DNA from: Roseateles asaccharophilus
GTDB lineage: Bacteria > Pseudomonadota > Gammaproteobacteria > Burkholderiales > Burkholderiaceae_C
Reading direction: 5' to 3'
Length of the DNA stretch: 64,000 nt
Assembly (NCBI RefSeq): GCF_004362405.1
Contig: NZ_SNXE01000004.1
Coordinates: 161,964 to 225,963 of the forward strand
Part shown: positions 1 to 8,769 of the stretch, piece by piece
Numbering within the stretch: position 1 is the first letter of the stretch
How the letters are laid out: each line of letters opens with the position of its first letter
Notes under the pieces: model-generated
What the model saw: the letters and a program-made list of their open reading frames with translations, nothing else
What the model was told of the DNA's origin: nothing
Databases searched by the model: none
Translations under genes and position numbers: made by a program

Positions 1-2
1 AG

Positions 3-1829
3 GTCTTGCAGTGGCGCAAGTCCGGGCTGGGCGACGGCGGCCGCTGGCAGAGCACGCGGCTGGACAGCAGCTGGCAGCTCGATCTGCCCGAGACCATGCT
101 CAGCCTCAGCGTCGGCGACAACTACAGCACGGCCCTGGACTGGACGCGCAGCCTGAGGTTTCAAGGGATACGGCTCGCACGCAACTTCCAGCTCCAGCCC
201 TACCGGGCGACCGTGCCCTTGGCCCGCTATGCGGGCGAGGCGGCACTGCCCTCCGTCGTGGACCTCTATATCAACGGCATCCGTGAAGCCCAGTCGGAAG
301 TCAGGCCGGGGCGTTTCCAGGTGCAGGCGGCACCGGTGCTCAACGGCGCTGGACAGGCGCAGGTCGTGGTGACCGACATCACCGGGCAGAGCCGGGTGCT
401 GGAGTTTCCGCTTTACAGCAGCACGCGCCTGCTGCAGGCCGGACTGAGCGACTGGTCGCTGGAGCTGGGCCGCCTGCGCAAGGTCTCCGGCCTCGAAACC
501 GAGTCCTCGGCTCAGGCCGGCTTTGCCGCAGGCACGCTGCGCTACGGCCTGAGTCGGCGGCAGGTGCTTGAGCTGCATGCCCAGGCAGGCGCGGGGCTCT
601 GGATGGCCGGCCTGGGCGGCGCCTGGCTGCTTGGACAACAGGCCGGGGTGCTCACCGGCTCGGCGGCCCTCAGCCGCGAGGGCGGTCTGCGCGGCGGGCA
701 GCGCGGACTGGGCTATGAATGGCAGAGCGGGGCCTTCAGCCTCAAGGCCGCGACGCTGCGCCGCGACCCGCAGTTTCGGGATATGGCCGCGCTGAATGCC
801 GGCGCCCTGCCACCCCGCACCGATCAGATTTTTCTGGGCTGGGCCCTGGGCGCCGCTCAGTTCGGCGCCAGCTTTGTGCGGCAGGACAGCGGCAACAACC
901 AGCACAGCCGCTTTCTCGGGCTGAGCTGGTCGCAGTCGCTGGGCGCTTATGGCTTCGCCAATCTGAGCCTGAACCGGGAGCTGGGGGCCGGCCACGGCTT
1001 CAGCAGCTACCTCTACTGGTCACTACCGCTGGAGCGTCTGCTGCACGGCTGGTTCAGCCACGAGCACCAGGCCCGGGGCGATGGCGTCCGGGCGGGCCTG
1101 ATGCGGCCCTTGCCCGCCGATGGCCCGGGTTGGGGATGGCGCCTGCAAGCCGGTGCGGGCGAGAACGCTGGCGGCAACGCCGAGCTCAGCCGCAGCACGC
1201 CCTATGGCCAGTGGCGGCTCGGGCTGGAGCGCTACCGGTCCACGGCTGGCGAGCAGCAGGCCGCCAGCACCGTCTATGCCGACGCGGTCGGCGCGCTGCT
1301 GCTGATGCAGGGGCAGCTCTTCCCCATGCGGCGCGCGCATGATGCGTTTGCACTGGTGTCCACCGAGGGCATTGCGGACGTTCCCGTCCTGCTCGAGAAC
1401 CGCCCCATGGGCAAGACCGATGCGCGAGGCCTGCTTCTGCTGCCCCAGCTCAACGCCTGGCAGCGCAATCTGGTGGCCATCGACCCCTTGGCACTCGGCG
1501 CCGAGATCAGCGTGCAGGATGTGGAGCGCCAGGCCGTGCCGGCGGGAGGTCGAGGCGTGCTACTGCGCTTCGGGATGAAGAAGTCCCTGAACCTGCTCAT
1601 CGCACTGCAGGGGCCGCAAGGAGATTGGGTGCCGGCCGGCACCGCGCTGCGTCTGCAGCCACGGGGGGGGAAAGCCATCGTGGGCTACGAGGGGCAGGTC
1701 TTTCTCCTCGACCCCGAGCCCGGCTCGCTCATCGTGGTCGAGGGCGGCTCGCTGGCCTGTAGCGCCCGTCTGCCGACCCGCTTGCCGGCGAGCGGCCATA
1801 TCCAGCTGGGGGTGTTGCGATGCGAGTGA
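3..1829 (+). CDS. Outer-membrane fimbrial usher, archaic (Csu-type) chaperone-usher family, 5' partial
   Basis: The reading frame is open from the window edge, so the N-terminus is missing; about 608 residues remain. The visible part looks like an usher beta-barrel followed by C-terminal plug domains. A segment near residues 75-150 (VDLYINGIREAQSEVRPGRF, then VVVTDITGQSRVLEFPLY and LSDWSLELG) matches the conserved usher pattern of a periplasmic loop followed by a glycine- and tyrosine-rich barrel. Ushers form the outer-membrane pore that takes subunits from the periplasmic chaperone and secretes the growing pilus. The next gene starts 10 bases before this one ends and encodes a spore-coat-U pilin, which points to the archaic Csu-like class. 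The chaperone and main pilin genes probably lie upstream, outside the window. Confidence 0.85.
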   Translation, partial: VLQWRKSGLGDGGRWQSTRLDSSWQLDLPETMLSLSVGDNYSTALDWTRSLRFQGIRLARNFQLQPYRATVPLARYAGEAALPSVVDLYINGIREAQSEVRPGRFQVQAAPVLNGAGQAQVVVTDITGQSRVLEFPLYSSTRLLQAGLSDWSLELGRLRKVSGLETESSAQAGFAAGTLRYGLSRRQVLELHAQAGAGLWMAGLGGAWLLGQQAGVLTGSAALSREGGLRGGQRGLGYEWQSGAFSLKAATLRRDPQFRDMAALNAGALPPRTDQIFLGWALGAAQFGASFVRQDSGNNQHSRFLGLSWSQSLGAYGFANLSLNRELGAGHGFSSYLYWSLPLERLLHGWFSHEHQARGDGVRAGLMRPLPADGPGWGWRLQAGAGENAGGNAELSRSTPYGQWRLGLERYRSTAGEQQAASTVYADAVGALLLMQGQLFPMRRAHDAFALVSTEGIADVPVLLENRPMGKTDARGLLLLPQLNAWQRNLVAIDPLALGAEISVQDVERQAVPAGGRGVLLRFGMKKSLNLLIALQGPQGDWVPAGTALRLQPRGGKAIVGYEGQVFLLDPEPGSLIVVEGGSLACSARLPTRLPASGHIQLGVLRCE

Positions 1830-2812
1830 TCAGGCCTGTCTCCCGCGCCAGGCTCAGCGCCTCGGTATCGTGCCTACTCGCCCTGCTCGGCGTTTGCTCA
1901 TCAAGCAGGGCGCAGGACTGCCATGTCGACGGCGACTTCCGCATGAGCTTTGGCCTGGTGAATCCGGGGGGACGTGCGGCCAGCACCGGCATCCAGTACG
2001 CCTGCGCGCCTGACTATTCGGAAGCCCGACTCACCCGCTACTACCTGCTGTGTCTCTACATCGGCCGGGGCGACCAGAGCGCGGGCCAGACCGGCCGGCG
2101 CCTGGGGAACTACAACGGTGCCTATCTGCGCTACGACCTCTTCTCCGATCCGGCCCACAGCCAGCTCATTGGCGCGCCGGGCAGCAACCCGGTCTACCAG
2201 CTCAGGCTGCTCGTCCCGCCCGGCGCCTACCAGAGCGCCCGCGCCAACGTTCACGGCTGGGTCTATCCCGGCCAGGTCGTGCCCGCCACGCACCTGTTCA
2301 TGGAACACGGCCATGAGGGACGGCTGCGCTGGCGCTATGGCATCAAGGGCTTTCCGGAATCCGCCGATTGCAGCCAGGGCGGCATCGCTGGCGGCTCCAC
2401 GAGCTTTGCCTCCGCCGGGGTGTGGGCGGCCTATGACAACAGCTGCTGGGTCAGCGCTGCCGATCTGGATTTCGGCCGGGGGCCGCCGCCGCTGAGCCCG
2501 GTTCTGGCCAGCACGCGCGTGAGCCTGCGCTGCCCCGTCGGCACCCAGTGGCGAATCGGGCTGGACAAGGGCTTGCATCATGACGGCAGCCAGCGCCGCA
2601 TGGCCGGTGCGGGCGGCTATCTGGCTTATCAGCTCTACCAGGATGAGGCGCGCAGCAAGCCCTGGGGCAACGATGCGGCCAGCATGCTCAGCGGCAGTTC
2701 GGACGCCAGCGGCAGCATCCGGCACCTGACGGTCTATGGCCGGGTCCCTGCGCAGCCCTCGGCCCGTGTCGGCAGCTACCAGGACAGCGTGGTGCTGACG
2801 CTCTACTACTGA
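1820..2812 (+). CDS. Spore coat U (SCPU) domain pilus subunit, two domains, CsuE-like tip protein
   Basis: The product has 330 residues with a signal peptide ending near SSSRAQ. Two SCPU-type modules follow, roughly residues 34-185 and 190-330. The second ends in YQDSVVLTLYY, the typical C-terminal beta strand of this family (consensus YxDxVxVTxxY). In Csu-type archaic pili the two-domain subunit coded after the usher is the tip adhesin, so this is probably the tip rather than the main rod subunit. The start codon overlaps the usher end by 10 bases, so the two are likely translationally coupled. No terminator is clear before the convergent MarC gene, whose stop lies 16 bases downstream. Confidence 0.8.
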   Translation: MRVIRPVSRARLSASVSCLLALLGVCSSSRAQDCHVDGDFRMSFGLVNPGGRAASTGIQYACAPDYSEARLTRYYLLCLYIGRGDQSAGQTGRRLGNYNGAYLRYDLFSDPAHSQLIGAPGSNPVYQLRLLVPPGAYQSARANVHGWVYPGQVVPATHLFMEHGHEGRLRWRYGIKGFPESADCSQGGIAGGSTSFASAGVWAAYDNSCWVSAADLDFGRGPPPLSPVLASTRVSLRCPVGTQWRIGLDKGLHHDGSQRRMAGAGGYLAYQLYQDEARSKPWGNDAASMLSGSSDASGSIRHLTVYGRVPAQPSARVGSYQDSVVLTLYY

Positions 2813-2828
2813 GTAGTGACCGCGCGCC

Positions 2829-3431
2829 TCAGAGCCCGCCCACGAAATAGCGCTTCAAGCCCGCCAGAATCATTTCCACGGCGATGGCCGTCAGCACCAG
2901 GCCCATGAGCTTCTCGATGGCCGAGACCACGGAGTCGCCCAGGAGCTTGCGGATGCGGTCCGCCAGGATCAGCACCACAAAGGACACGATCATGGCCGTG
3001 ATCAGGGCGCCAATCCATTCCCCGATGCGCTCGGGCTGACGCGAGGCCAGCAGCAGCACCGTGGCCATGGCCGAGGGGCCGGCCAGGAGCGGCACGGCCA
3101 GGGGGAAGACAAAGGGCTCACGGCCCGGCTCCAGGCCATAGGCCGACTCGCTGCTGCTGCCGAAGATCATGCGGATGGCGATGATCAGCAGGATCACCCC
3201 CCCGGCCACCTCCAGCGAGCGCTCGGAGAGATGCATCAGGCGCAGGAAGGCATCGCCCAGGAACATGAAGGTGAGCAGCACCACGAAGGCGATGCCGATT
3301 TCGCGCACCGCCACCAGGGTGCGCCGTTCCTTGGGCACGGCACGCATGATGGAAATGAAGATGGGCAGGCTGCCCAGCGGATCCAGCACCAGCAGCAGCA
3401 GGATCAGGGCGGAGAGAAAACTATGGTCCAT
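2829..3431 (-). CDS. MarC (UPF0056) family integral membrane protein
   Basis: This 200-residue, very hydrophobic protein has about six membrane segments. It begins MDHSFLSALILLLLVLDPLG, and the early LDPLGSLPIF motif is the hallmark of the MarC/YhgN family. A longer in-frame extension upstream exists, but it would run through the promoter region of the divergent regulator and lacks hydrophobic or conserved sequence, so the ATG at 3431 was chosen. Family members are multi-pass inner-membrane proteins of uncertain function; the old link to multiple antibiotic resistance is not supported. The gene is divergent from an Lrp/AsnC regulator 43 bases away, which may control it. Confidence 0.85.
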   Translation of the reverse strand: MDHSFLSALILLLLVLDPLGSLPIFISIMRAVPKERRTLVAVREIGIAFVVLLTFMFLGDAFLRLMHLSERSLEVAGGVILLIIAIRMIFGSSSESAYGLEPGREPFVFPLAVPLLAGPSAMATVLLLASRQPERIGEWIGALITAMIVSFVVLILADRIRKLLGDSVVSAIEKLMGLVLTAIAVEMILAGLKRYFVGGL

Positions 3432-3474
3432 GGGCGCTATTGTCGCGCCCGGCCTGCTGGACAATGCAAGCCCT

Positions 3475-3951
3475 ATGGACAAGGCCTCCCTCCCCCTGGA
3501 CGCGATCGACCGGCGCATCGTGGAAATCCTGCAGCGCAACGGACGGCTGTCGAATGTGGACCTGGCGGCCGAGATTCACCTCTCGCCGCCCCAGACCCTG
3601 CGGCGCGTCAAGCTGCTGGAGGAGCGCGGCGTGCTGCGCGGCTACCGCGCCCTGGTCGATCCGGCCTCACTGGGCCTGGGCGTGACGGCCTATGTGAGTC
3701 TGAGCATCGAAGCCGCCGCCTTTGGCCGTGTGCGCGAGATCGAGGCCCTGATCCGGGACTTTCCGGAGATCCTTGAATGCCACACCGTCTCGGGCGATAG
3801 CGACTACCTGCTCAAGGTCGTGGGCAGCGATCTCAAGACCCTGTCCCAGTTTCTGGCGGACAAGCTGATGCAGGTGCCGGGCGTGGCCGACATCCGGACC
3901 ATGATCTGCCTGGAGGAGATCAAACCGCCCGCGTCCCTGCCCGTTCGCTAG
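3475..3951 (+). CDS. Lrp/AsnC family transcriptional regulator
   Basis: The 158-residue product has an N-terminal winged helix-turn-helix (LDAIDRRIVEILQRNGRLSN, then LAAEIHLSPPQTLRRVKLLE) and a C-terminal RAM ligand-binding domain from about residue 70, including ECHTVSGDSDYLLKV. This is the standard Lrp/AsnC layout and length. Such proteins form dimers to octamers and sense amino acids; the ligand here is unknown. The ATG at 3475 gives the family-typical start. A GACAAT hexamer lies nine bases before it, so the 5' leader could be very short. The divergent marC-like gene is an obvious candidate target, though that is inference. Confidence 0.9.
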   Translation: MDKASLPLDAIDRRIVEILQRNGRLSNVDLAAEIHLSPPQTLRRVKLLEERGVLRGYRALVDPASLGLGVTAYVSLSIEAAAFGRVREIEALIRDFPEILECHTVSGDSDYLLKVVGSDLKTLSQFLADKLMQVPGVADIRTMICLEEIKPPASLPVR

Positions 3952-3958
3952 ACGCTGC

Positions 3959-4867
3959 TCAGGCGCGAGGATGGTGTGCGGCGTGGATGGCCTTGAGCCG
4001 CTCCCGCGCCACATGGGTGTAGATCTGGGTGGTGGACAGATCGGCATGGCCCAGCAGCAGCTGCACCGCACGCAGGTCGGCGCCATGGTTGAGCAGATGG
4101 GTGGCGAAGGCGTGGCGCAGGGTATGGGGTGAGAGCGGCGCCGTGATGCCGGCGGCCAGGGCGTGCTTCTTGACCAGGGTCCAGAACATCTGGCGCGTCA
4201 TGCCCTCGCCGCGCACGGTCACGAACAGCGCGTCCGAGCGCTGTCCCTTGAGCAGGGCCGGCCGCGCCTCCTGCAGATAGCGCATCAGCCAGGCATGGGC
4301 CTCCTCGCCAAAAGGCACCAGGCGCTCCTTGGCGCCCTTGCCCGTAATCCGCAGCACCGCCTCCTTGAACCCGACATGCACGCTCTTGAGCGTGACCAGC
4401 TCACTCACCCGCAGGCCGCTGGCATACATCAGCTCCAGCATGGCACGGTCGCGTAGACCCAGAGGGCTCTCGACATCGGGCGCATTCAGCAGGGCCTCCA
4501 CCTGCCCCTGGCTCAGGGTCTTGGGCACACGCAGCGGCTGTTTGGCGGCTGACAGGCGCAGGGTCGGGTCTTGCGTGATGCGCTGCTCACGCAGCGCCCA
4601 GCGGAAGTAGCGCTTGAAGACCGAGAGCCTGCGGTTGGCCGAGGTGGCGCGGCTGCCCGCGTGGCGGGCGCTGGCATAGGCAAGCAGTTGCAGCTCATCC
4701 GCCTGGTCCAGGCTCAGACCGGGGCCGGCCGCCAGCCAGTCGGCCAGCAGGGCCAGGTCGCGCCGGTAGGCCGCCAGGGTGTTGGCCGACAGCCCATCCT
4801 CCAGCCACAGGGCCTCGGCAAAACGCTCGATGGCCTGTTCGCTGTGCTCACGCGGGAGGGTGCTCAT
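3959..4867 (-). CDS. xerD: Site-specific tyrosine recombinase XerD
   Basis: The 302-residue recombinase has an N-terminal SAM-like core-binding domain (LSANTLAAYRRDLALLADWL) and a C-terminal catalytic domain. Catalytic residues are visible: Arg in ASGLRVSEL, Lys in GKGAKERLVP, His-x-x-Arg in HTLRHAFATH, the second His in LLGHADLSTTQ, and the nucleophilic Tyr in IYTHV. XerD acts with XerC at dif to resolve chromosome dimers under FtsK control. The length and lack of mobile-element neighbours fit the housekeeping protein rather than a phage or integron integrase. It is convergent with the Lrp gene (7 bases apart) and follows a Bug-receptor gene on the same strand. Confidence 0.92.
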   Translation of the reverse strand: MSTLPREHSEQAIERFAEALWLEDGLSANTLAAYRRDLALLADWLAAGPGLSLDQADELQLLAYASARHAGSRATSANRRLSVFKRYFRWALREQRITQDPTLRLSAAKQPLRVPKTLSQGQVEALLNAPDVESPLGLRDRAMLELMYASGLRVSELVTLKSVHVGFKEAVLRITGKGAKERLVPFGEEAHAWLMRYLQEARPALLKGQRSDALFVTVRGEGMTRQMFWTLVKKHALAAGITAPLSPHTLRHAFATHLLNHGADLRAVQLLLGHADLSTTQIYTHVARERLKAIHAAHHPRA

Positions 4868-4891
4868 GCGGATCGGCTAGGGGGTGAAACG

Positions 4892-4915
4892 AAAAAAGGA
4901 GCGCCGCAGCGCCCC
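4892..4915 (-). terminator. Rho-independent terminator after the Bug receptor gene
   Basis: Read on the minus strand, a 7-base-pair GC-rich stem (GGGGCGC pairing with GCGCTCC, one G-U pair) with a four-base loop is followed directly by six T residues. It lies between the stop of the receptor gene and the xerD start, so it should separate the two transcripts. Confidence 0.75.
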
Positions 4916-4939
4916 TCTCTCATGCCGCAACAGGGCTCA

Positions 4940-5917
4940 TCAATCCAGCTTGAGCTTTTGCTGCTGCACCACGCGCTTGTAGACCTCGAACTCGGCACGG
5001 GCCTCGGCGGCGAACTGCTCGGGCGTGTTGGCCACGATGATGGAGCCCGTGTCCTCGATGCGCTTGCGCACATCCGGCAGCTCCAGGGTCTTCTTCACCG
5101 CGGCGTTGACCTTGTCCACCACCTCCTTGGGCAGGCCCTTGGGGCCGTGGATGCCGTAGTAGGCCATGCGGTTCACCGGCTCCAGGCCCATTTCCTTGAA
5201 GGTGGGCACATTCGGCAGCACGCTCAGGCGGTTGGGCGCGGCCACCACGATGGGGATCAGGCGACCATCGCGAATGAAGGGCAGCGCCGAGGGCAGATTG
5301 TCAAAGATGATGGGCACCTGGCCCGCCACGGTGTCGTTCAGGGCCGGGCCGGCTCCGCGATAGGGGATGTGCAGCACGAAGACACCGGCCAGGCTCTTGT
5401 ACAGCTCCATCTGCATATGGCCGATGCCGCCGGTGCCCGAGCTGGCGAAGCTGTGCTTGCCGGGATTCTTCTTGAGTTCGGCGACGAAACTCTTGTAGTC
5501 GCGGGCTGGGAAGGAGGGGTGCACCGCGATCACATTGGGCGTGGCCGCCACATTGATGATGGAGGTGAAGTCCGTGAGCGGGTTGTAGGGCGTCTTGGGA
5601 TTGATGGCCGGGTTGGAGGCCGTGGTCGAGACGGTGGCCATGCCCAGGGTGTAGCCATCGGGCGCTGCCTTGACGATTTCGTTGGCGCCGATGATGCCGC
5701 CGCCGCCCGCCTTGTTGTCCACGATCATCTGCTGGCCCAGGGCCGCATTGACCTTGTCGGCCAGCACGCGGGCCACGATGTCCGTGGTGCCACCGGGGGC
5801 GAAGGGAACGATCAGGCGCACCGGCTTGGCGGGATAGGCCTGCGCAAGCACCAAGGGACTGAGCAGGGCACCTGCTGCCAGCACTCCACAACGACGCATC
5901 CAGTTTCGACGGCTCAT
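4940..5917 (-). CDS. Bug family (TctC-like) periplasmic solute-binding protein
   Basis: This 325-residue exported protein begins [19 protein letters not shown], with cleavage likely after VLAQA. The segments [20 protein letters not shown] and [11 protein letters not shown] are diagnostic of the Bug receptors of tripartite tricarboxylate transporters, which bind carboxylates and related small anions. The start at 5917 follows a GAGGAG ribosome-binding site; the longer frame up to 5959 has none. No TctA or TctB membrane partners are adjacent. Orphan receptors like this are numerous in Burkholderiales and may share membrane components or act in sensing. The ligand cannot be told from sequence. 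Confidence 0.88.
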   Translation of the reverse strand: MSRRNWMRRCGVLAAGALLSPLVLAQAYPAKPVRLIVPFAPGGTTDIVARVLADKVNAALGQQMIVDNKAGGGGIIGANEIVKAAPDGYTLGMATVSTTASNPAINPKTPYNPLTDFTSIINVAATPNVIAVHPSFPARDYKSFVAELKKNPGKHSFASSGTGGIGHMQMELYKSLAGVFVLHIPYRGAGPALNDTVAGQVPIIFDNLPSALPFIRDGRLIPIVVAAPNRLSVLPNVPTFKEMGLEPVNRMAYYGIHGPKGLPKEVVDKVNAAVKKTLELPDVRKRIEDTGSIIVANTPEQFAAEARAEFEVYKRVVQQQKLKLD

Positions 5918-6040
5918 GGCCTTTCTCCTCGTTTTGTCATTAAGAAAATCACACGGCATCCCGTGCCCCTGCGATGCTAGGGGCGCGACACGCCCAGCAT
6001 GCTAGCGGAACTACGTAAGCCCCTGGACTTGGGCCTGACT

Positions 6041-6679
6041 TCAGTCGGGTGAACCACCCAGCAAGCCGCGCTTGAGCCGGGCGTCCACGGGCCGCTGGCC
6101 CAGGAAAACCTTGAGCAGGGCCGTGTAGAACGCCCCCCCGGCGATGGGAGCGCCAATCGCACGTCCGTTCAGGCGGATCTGGGTGGCCTGGCTGGGCAGT
6201 TGATCGAGCTCGATCAAGTCCTTGTTGCGCACCTTGCCCACCGCACGCAGCTGGGTGACGAACTGGGACAGAGACGGGGCGATCTCGGCCTGTTCGGCCT
6301 CGCTGCAATTGCGCCGCACGCCCTTCTCGACCGCCTTGATGAATTCCTCGGTGCTCACATCCAGCAGCATCAGGATCTGCAGCTTCTTGGGACCGGCGGC
6401 CGCATAGATCGCTTCCGGGCTGCTAGCGGGCTGCGGCAGGTACAGGGCCGCCAGATAGCCCTTGATCACCGCCACGGCACGCTTGCCCACCCCATTCAGG
6501 CTGAGCCGCCGCCCCTCGAGCTCCAGACTGTCGGGAAACTCATGGCCCTCATAGCGACGCGCCAAGGCCGGACGCGCCGCGATCAGGCTGGCGGCCCCGG
6601 CCAGCAACACACGTCGCCGGCTCACGCTGGGTGCGCTGCTCGCCCGCAGGCGCGAAGGCGCAAACAAGGCATTTTTCAA
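6041..6679 (-). CDS. Chalcone isomerase-like domain protein, Tat-exported
   Basis: The product, about 212 residues, resembles the bacterial chalcone isomerase-like family: VGKRAVAVIKGYLAALYLP, then ILMLLDVSTEEFIKAVEKG, and a C-terminal GGAFYTALLKVFLGQRPVD. The N-terminus carries VSRRRVLLAGAASLIAA, a Tat-type twin-arginine signal ending near ARPALA, so it should be periplasmic. I chose TTG at 6679 because AGGAG lies six bases upstream of it; the longer frame to 6757 has no such site and approaches the divergent AEC gene. Bacterial members lack a proven isomerase reaction and their role is unknown. Confidence 0.75.
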   Translation of the reverse strand: MKNALFAPSRLRASSAPSVSRRRVLLAGAASLIAARPALARRYEGHEFPDSLELEGRRLSLNGVGKRAVAVIKGYLAALYLPQPASSPEAIYAAAGPKKLQILMLLDVSTEEFIKAVEKGVRRNCSEAEQAEIAPSLSQFVTQLRAVGKVRNKDLIELDQLPSQATQIRLNGRAIGAPIAGGAFYTALLKVFLGQRPVDARLKRGLLGGSPD

Positions 6680-6792
6680 ACTGGACTCCTGGAACTGCTC
6701 GGCAACAAGCCAGCAGCCTAACGCAGGGCTGTGGGTTCCGGCTGACAAGGGGCGCAAGCTCAGGCTCGCGGCGCTGGCACACTGGCCGGGCC

Positions 6793-7695
6793 ATGCCCGA
6801 TGTCCTGCTCCTGCTGCCCGACGCCTTGCTGATCCTGGCGGGCTTTCTGATTTGCCGCTACACCGCCCTGGATCGCCCCATCTGGGAGGCGGCCGAGAAG
6901 CTGGTCTATTACCTGCTCTTCCCGGTGCTGCTGTTCAACAGCATCGTGCGCACGCCGCTGCAACCCGCCGAGACCCTGAGCCTGGGGGGCGCCGGCATGG
7001 CCGTGGTGCTGCTGGGTATGGGCCTGGCCTATGCGCTGCGCGCCTGGCCGGGCGTGGACGCGCGCGCCCATGCCTCGGGCGCCCAGGTGGCCTTCCGGTT
7101 CAACTCCTACGTGGCCCTGGCCCTGGCCGAACGCCTGCAGGGCGCCCAGGGCGTGGCCTGGGTGGCCTTGCTGGTGGCCCTGTGCGTGCCCCTGTGCAAT
7201 GTCGGTGCGGTGCTGCCCCTGGCTCGCCATGGCGGGCACGGCCTGATTCGGGAGCTGGCGCGCAACCCGCTGATCCTGGGCACCCTGGCCGGCCTGGCGG
7301 CCAATCTGGCGGGCCTGCGCCTGCCCGAGCCGGCCGCCCTCACCCTGCACCGCATCGGCCTGGCCGCCCTGCCCCTGGGGCTGATGGCCGTGGGTGCCGG
7401 ACTGCGCCTGGGCGCGCTGCGCGAGGCGCCAGGCCTGGCCACGGCCCTGCTGGCCATACGCCACGCCCTGCTGCCGCTCTTTGCCCTGGGCCTGGGCCGC
7501 TGGCTGGATCTGGCCGCGGGGCAGCAGCTGGTGCTGCTGATGTTTGCGGCCCTGCCCACGGCCTCCAGCTGCTATGTGCTGGCGGCGCACATGGGCGGGC
7601 ATGCCGCCTTCGTGGCCGGTCTCGTGACCCTATCCACCCTGGTGGGCATGCTCAGCCTGCCCGTCTGGCTGGGGCTGTGGCAGAGCCTGCGCTAG
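6793..7695 (+). CDS. AEC (auxin efflux carrier) family transporter
   Basis: The 300-residue integral membrane protein has about ten hydrophobic segments. The N-terminus (LLLLPDALLILAGFLICRYT) and mid-protein asparagine-containing helices (VAFRFNSYVALALAE, LARNPLILGTLAGLAANLAG) match the AEC carriers, which in bacteria include malonate (MdcF) and other small-acid permeases. The substrate is not evident. Its 3' end overlaps the 3' end of queG on the other strand by 66 bases, an unusually long convergent overlap. A CACACT hexamer nine bases before the ATG could be a -10 element. Confidence 0.82.
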   Translation: MPDVLLLLPDALLILAGFLICRYTALDRPIWEAAEKLVYYLLFPVLLFNSIVRTPLQPAETLSLGGAGMAVVLLGMGLAYALRAWPGVDARAHASGAQVAFRFNSYVALALAERLQGAQGVAWVALLVALCVPLCNVGAVLPLARHGGHGLIRELARNPLILGTLAGLAANLAGLRLPEPAALTLHRIGLAALPLGLMAVGAGLRLGALREAPGLATALLAIRHALLPLFALGLGRWLDLAAGQQLVLLMFAALPTASSCYVLAAHMGGHAAFVAGLVTLSTLVGMLSLPVWLGLWQSLR

Positions 7696-8769
7696 CGCCC
7701 AGTCGATGTGCTCGGCCAGCAGGGCATCGGCCAGCGGGCGCTGGGATTCCAGCGCGGCACGGATGTCGCCATCAGACCGGGCACGCAGCGCGTTGCCCAG
7801 GGCCACGGCGATATTGCGGCGCCAGCGCGCATGCCCGATGCGGCGTATGGCCGTACCCTCGGTGCGGCGCAGGAACTCGGCCTCATCCCAGGCCCAGAGC
7901 GTGAGCAGATCGGCCTCGCGCCAGGGCTGACGCACCTCGAAGTCCGGCAGCAGGCTGCGCTGGGCGAATTTGTTCCAGGGACAGGCCAGCTGGCAGTCGT
8001 CGCAGCCGTAGATGCGGTTGCCCAGGGCCGGGCGCAGCTCCAGCGGGATGGGGCCGTCGTGCTCGATGGTCAGGTAGGAGATGCAGCGCCGCGCGTCCAC
8101 CCGGTAGGGCGCAACGATGGCCTGGGTGGGGCAGATGTCCAGGCAGGCGCTGCACTGGCCGCAATGCGCACTCACGGGCTCGGAAAGCGGCAGGGGCAGG
8201 TCCAGATAGATCTCGCCCAGAAAGAACATGGAGCCATGCTCGCGGTGCAGGGTCAGGGTGTGCTTGCCGCGCCAGCCTATGCCCGAGCGAGACGCCAGCT
8301 CCACCTCCAGCACCGGCGCCGAGTCGGTGAAGACGCGGTGGCCGAAGGGGCCTATGGCCTGGGCCAGCTTGTCCGCCAGCAGCTGCAGCCGCGCGCGCAG
8401 CACCTTGTGATAGTCGCGCCCCCGGGCATAGAGCGAAACCTGGGCGCGCCGCGGCGTGCCCAGGCCCTGCCACTCGATGGCCTGCCAGTCCTCGGGGCTA
8501 TTGGCCGGGCGGTAATCCATGCGCGCGGTCAGCACCCTCAGGGTGCCCGGCACCAGCTCGGCGGGCCGGGCCCGCTTGAGCCCATGAGCCGCCATATAGT
8601 GCATCTCGCCGTGAAAGCCGGCCTCCAGCCAGGCCAGCAGGCCCGGCTCGGCACTGGCGAGGTCGATATCGGCCACGCCAATCTGTGAAAATCCCAGCTC
8701 ACGCGCCCAGGCGCGCAGCTGTTGCATCAGCTGGTCTGTATCGATGGTTTGCCGCGGAGCCCCGTTCAT
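7630..8769 (-). CDS. queG: Epoxyqueuosine reductase QueG
   Basis: The 379-residue cytoplasmic enzyme catalyses the last step of queuosine synthesis, reducing epoxyqueuosine in tRNA with cobalamin and two 4Fe-4S clusters. Both cluster-binding motifs are visible: CGQCSACLDICPTQA near the middle and CDDCQLACPWN further on. The N-terminal segment LGFSQIGVADIDL and YHKVLRARLQLL also fit the family. Length is typical, with a short low-complexity C-terminal tail (residues after ALPQPQ) that overlaps the AEC gene. The start codon directly abuts the start of divergent tsaE with no bases between them. Confidence 0.93.
   Translation of the reverse strand: MNGAPRQTIDTDQLMQQLRAWARELGFSQIGVADIDLASAEPGLLAWLEAGFHGEMHYMAAHGLKRARPAELVPGTLRVLTARMDYRPANSPEDWQAIEWQGLGTPRRAQVSLYARGRDYHKVLRARLQLLADKLAQAIGPFGHRVFTDSAPVLEVELASRSGIGWRGKHTLTLHREHGSMFFLGEIYLDLPLPLSEPVSAHCGQCSACLDICPTQAIVAPYRVDARRCISYLTIEHDGPIPLELRPALGNRIYGCDDCQLACPWNKFAQRSLLPDFEVRQPWREADLLTLWAWDEAEFLRRTEGTAIRRIGHARWRRNIAVALGNALRARSDGDIRAALESQRPLADALLAEHIDWALAQALPQPQPDGQAEHAHQGG

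Noticed and set aside
2829-3539. Longer start for the MarC protein
   Set aside because: The extra 36 residues are basic and unconserved in appearance, and the extension would cover the divergent regulator start.
3959-4867. XerD-like recombinase as a sign of a genomic island or integron
   Set aside because: Its length, full set of XerD motifs and housekeeping neighbours fit the chromosomal dimer-resolution enzyme; no attachment-site repeats or cargo are near.
4571-5980. A 469-codon plus-strand frame across the start of xerD and the Bug receptor gene
   Set aside because: It lies opposite two well-supported genes and their terminator, and its product has no recognisable features.
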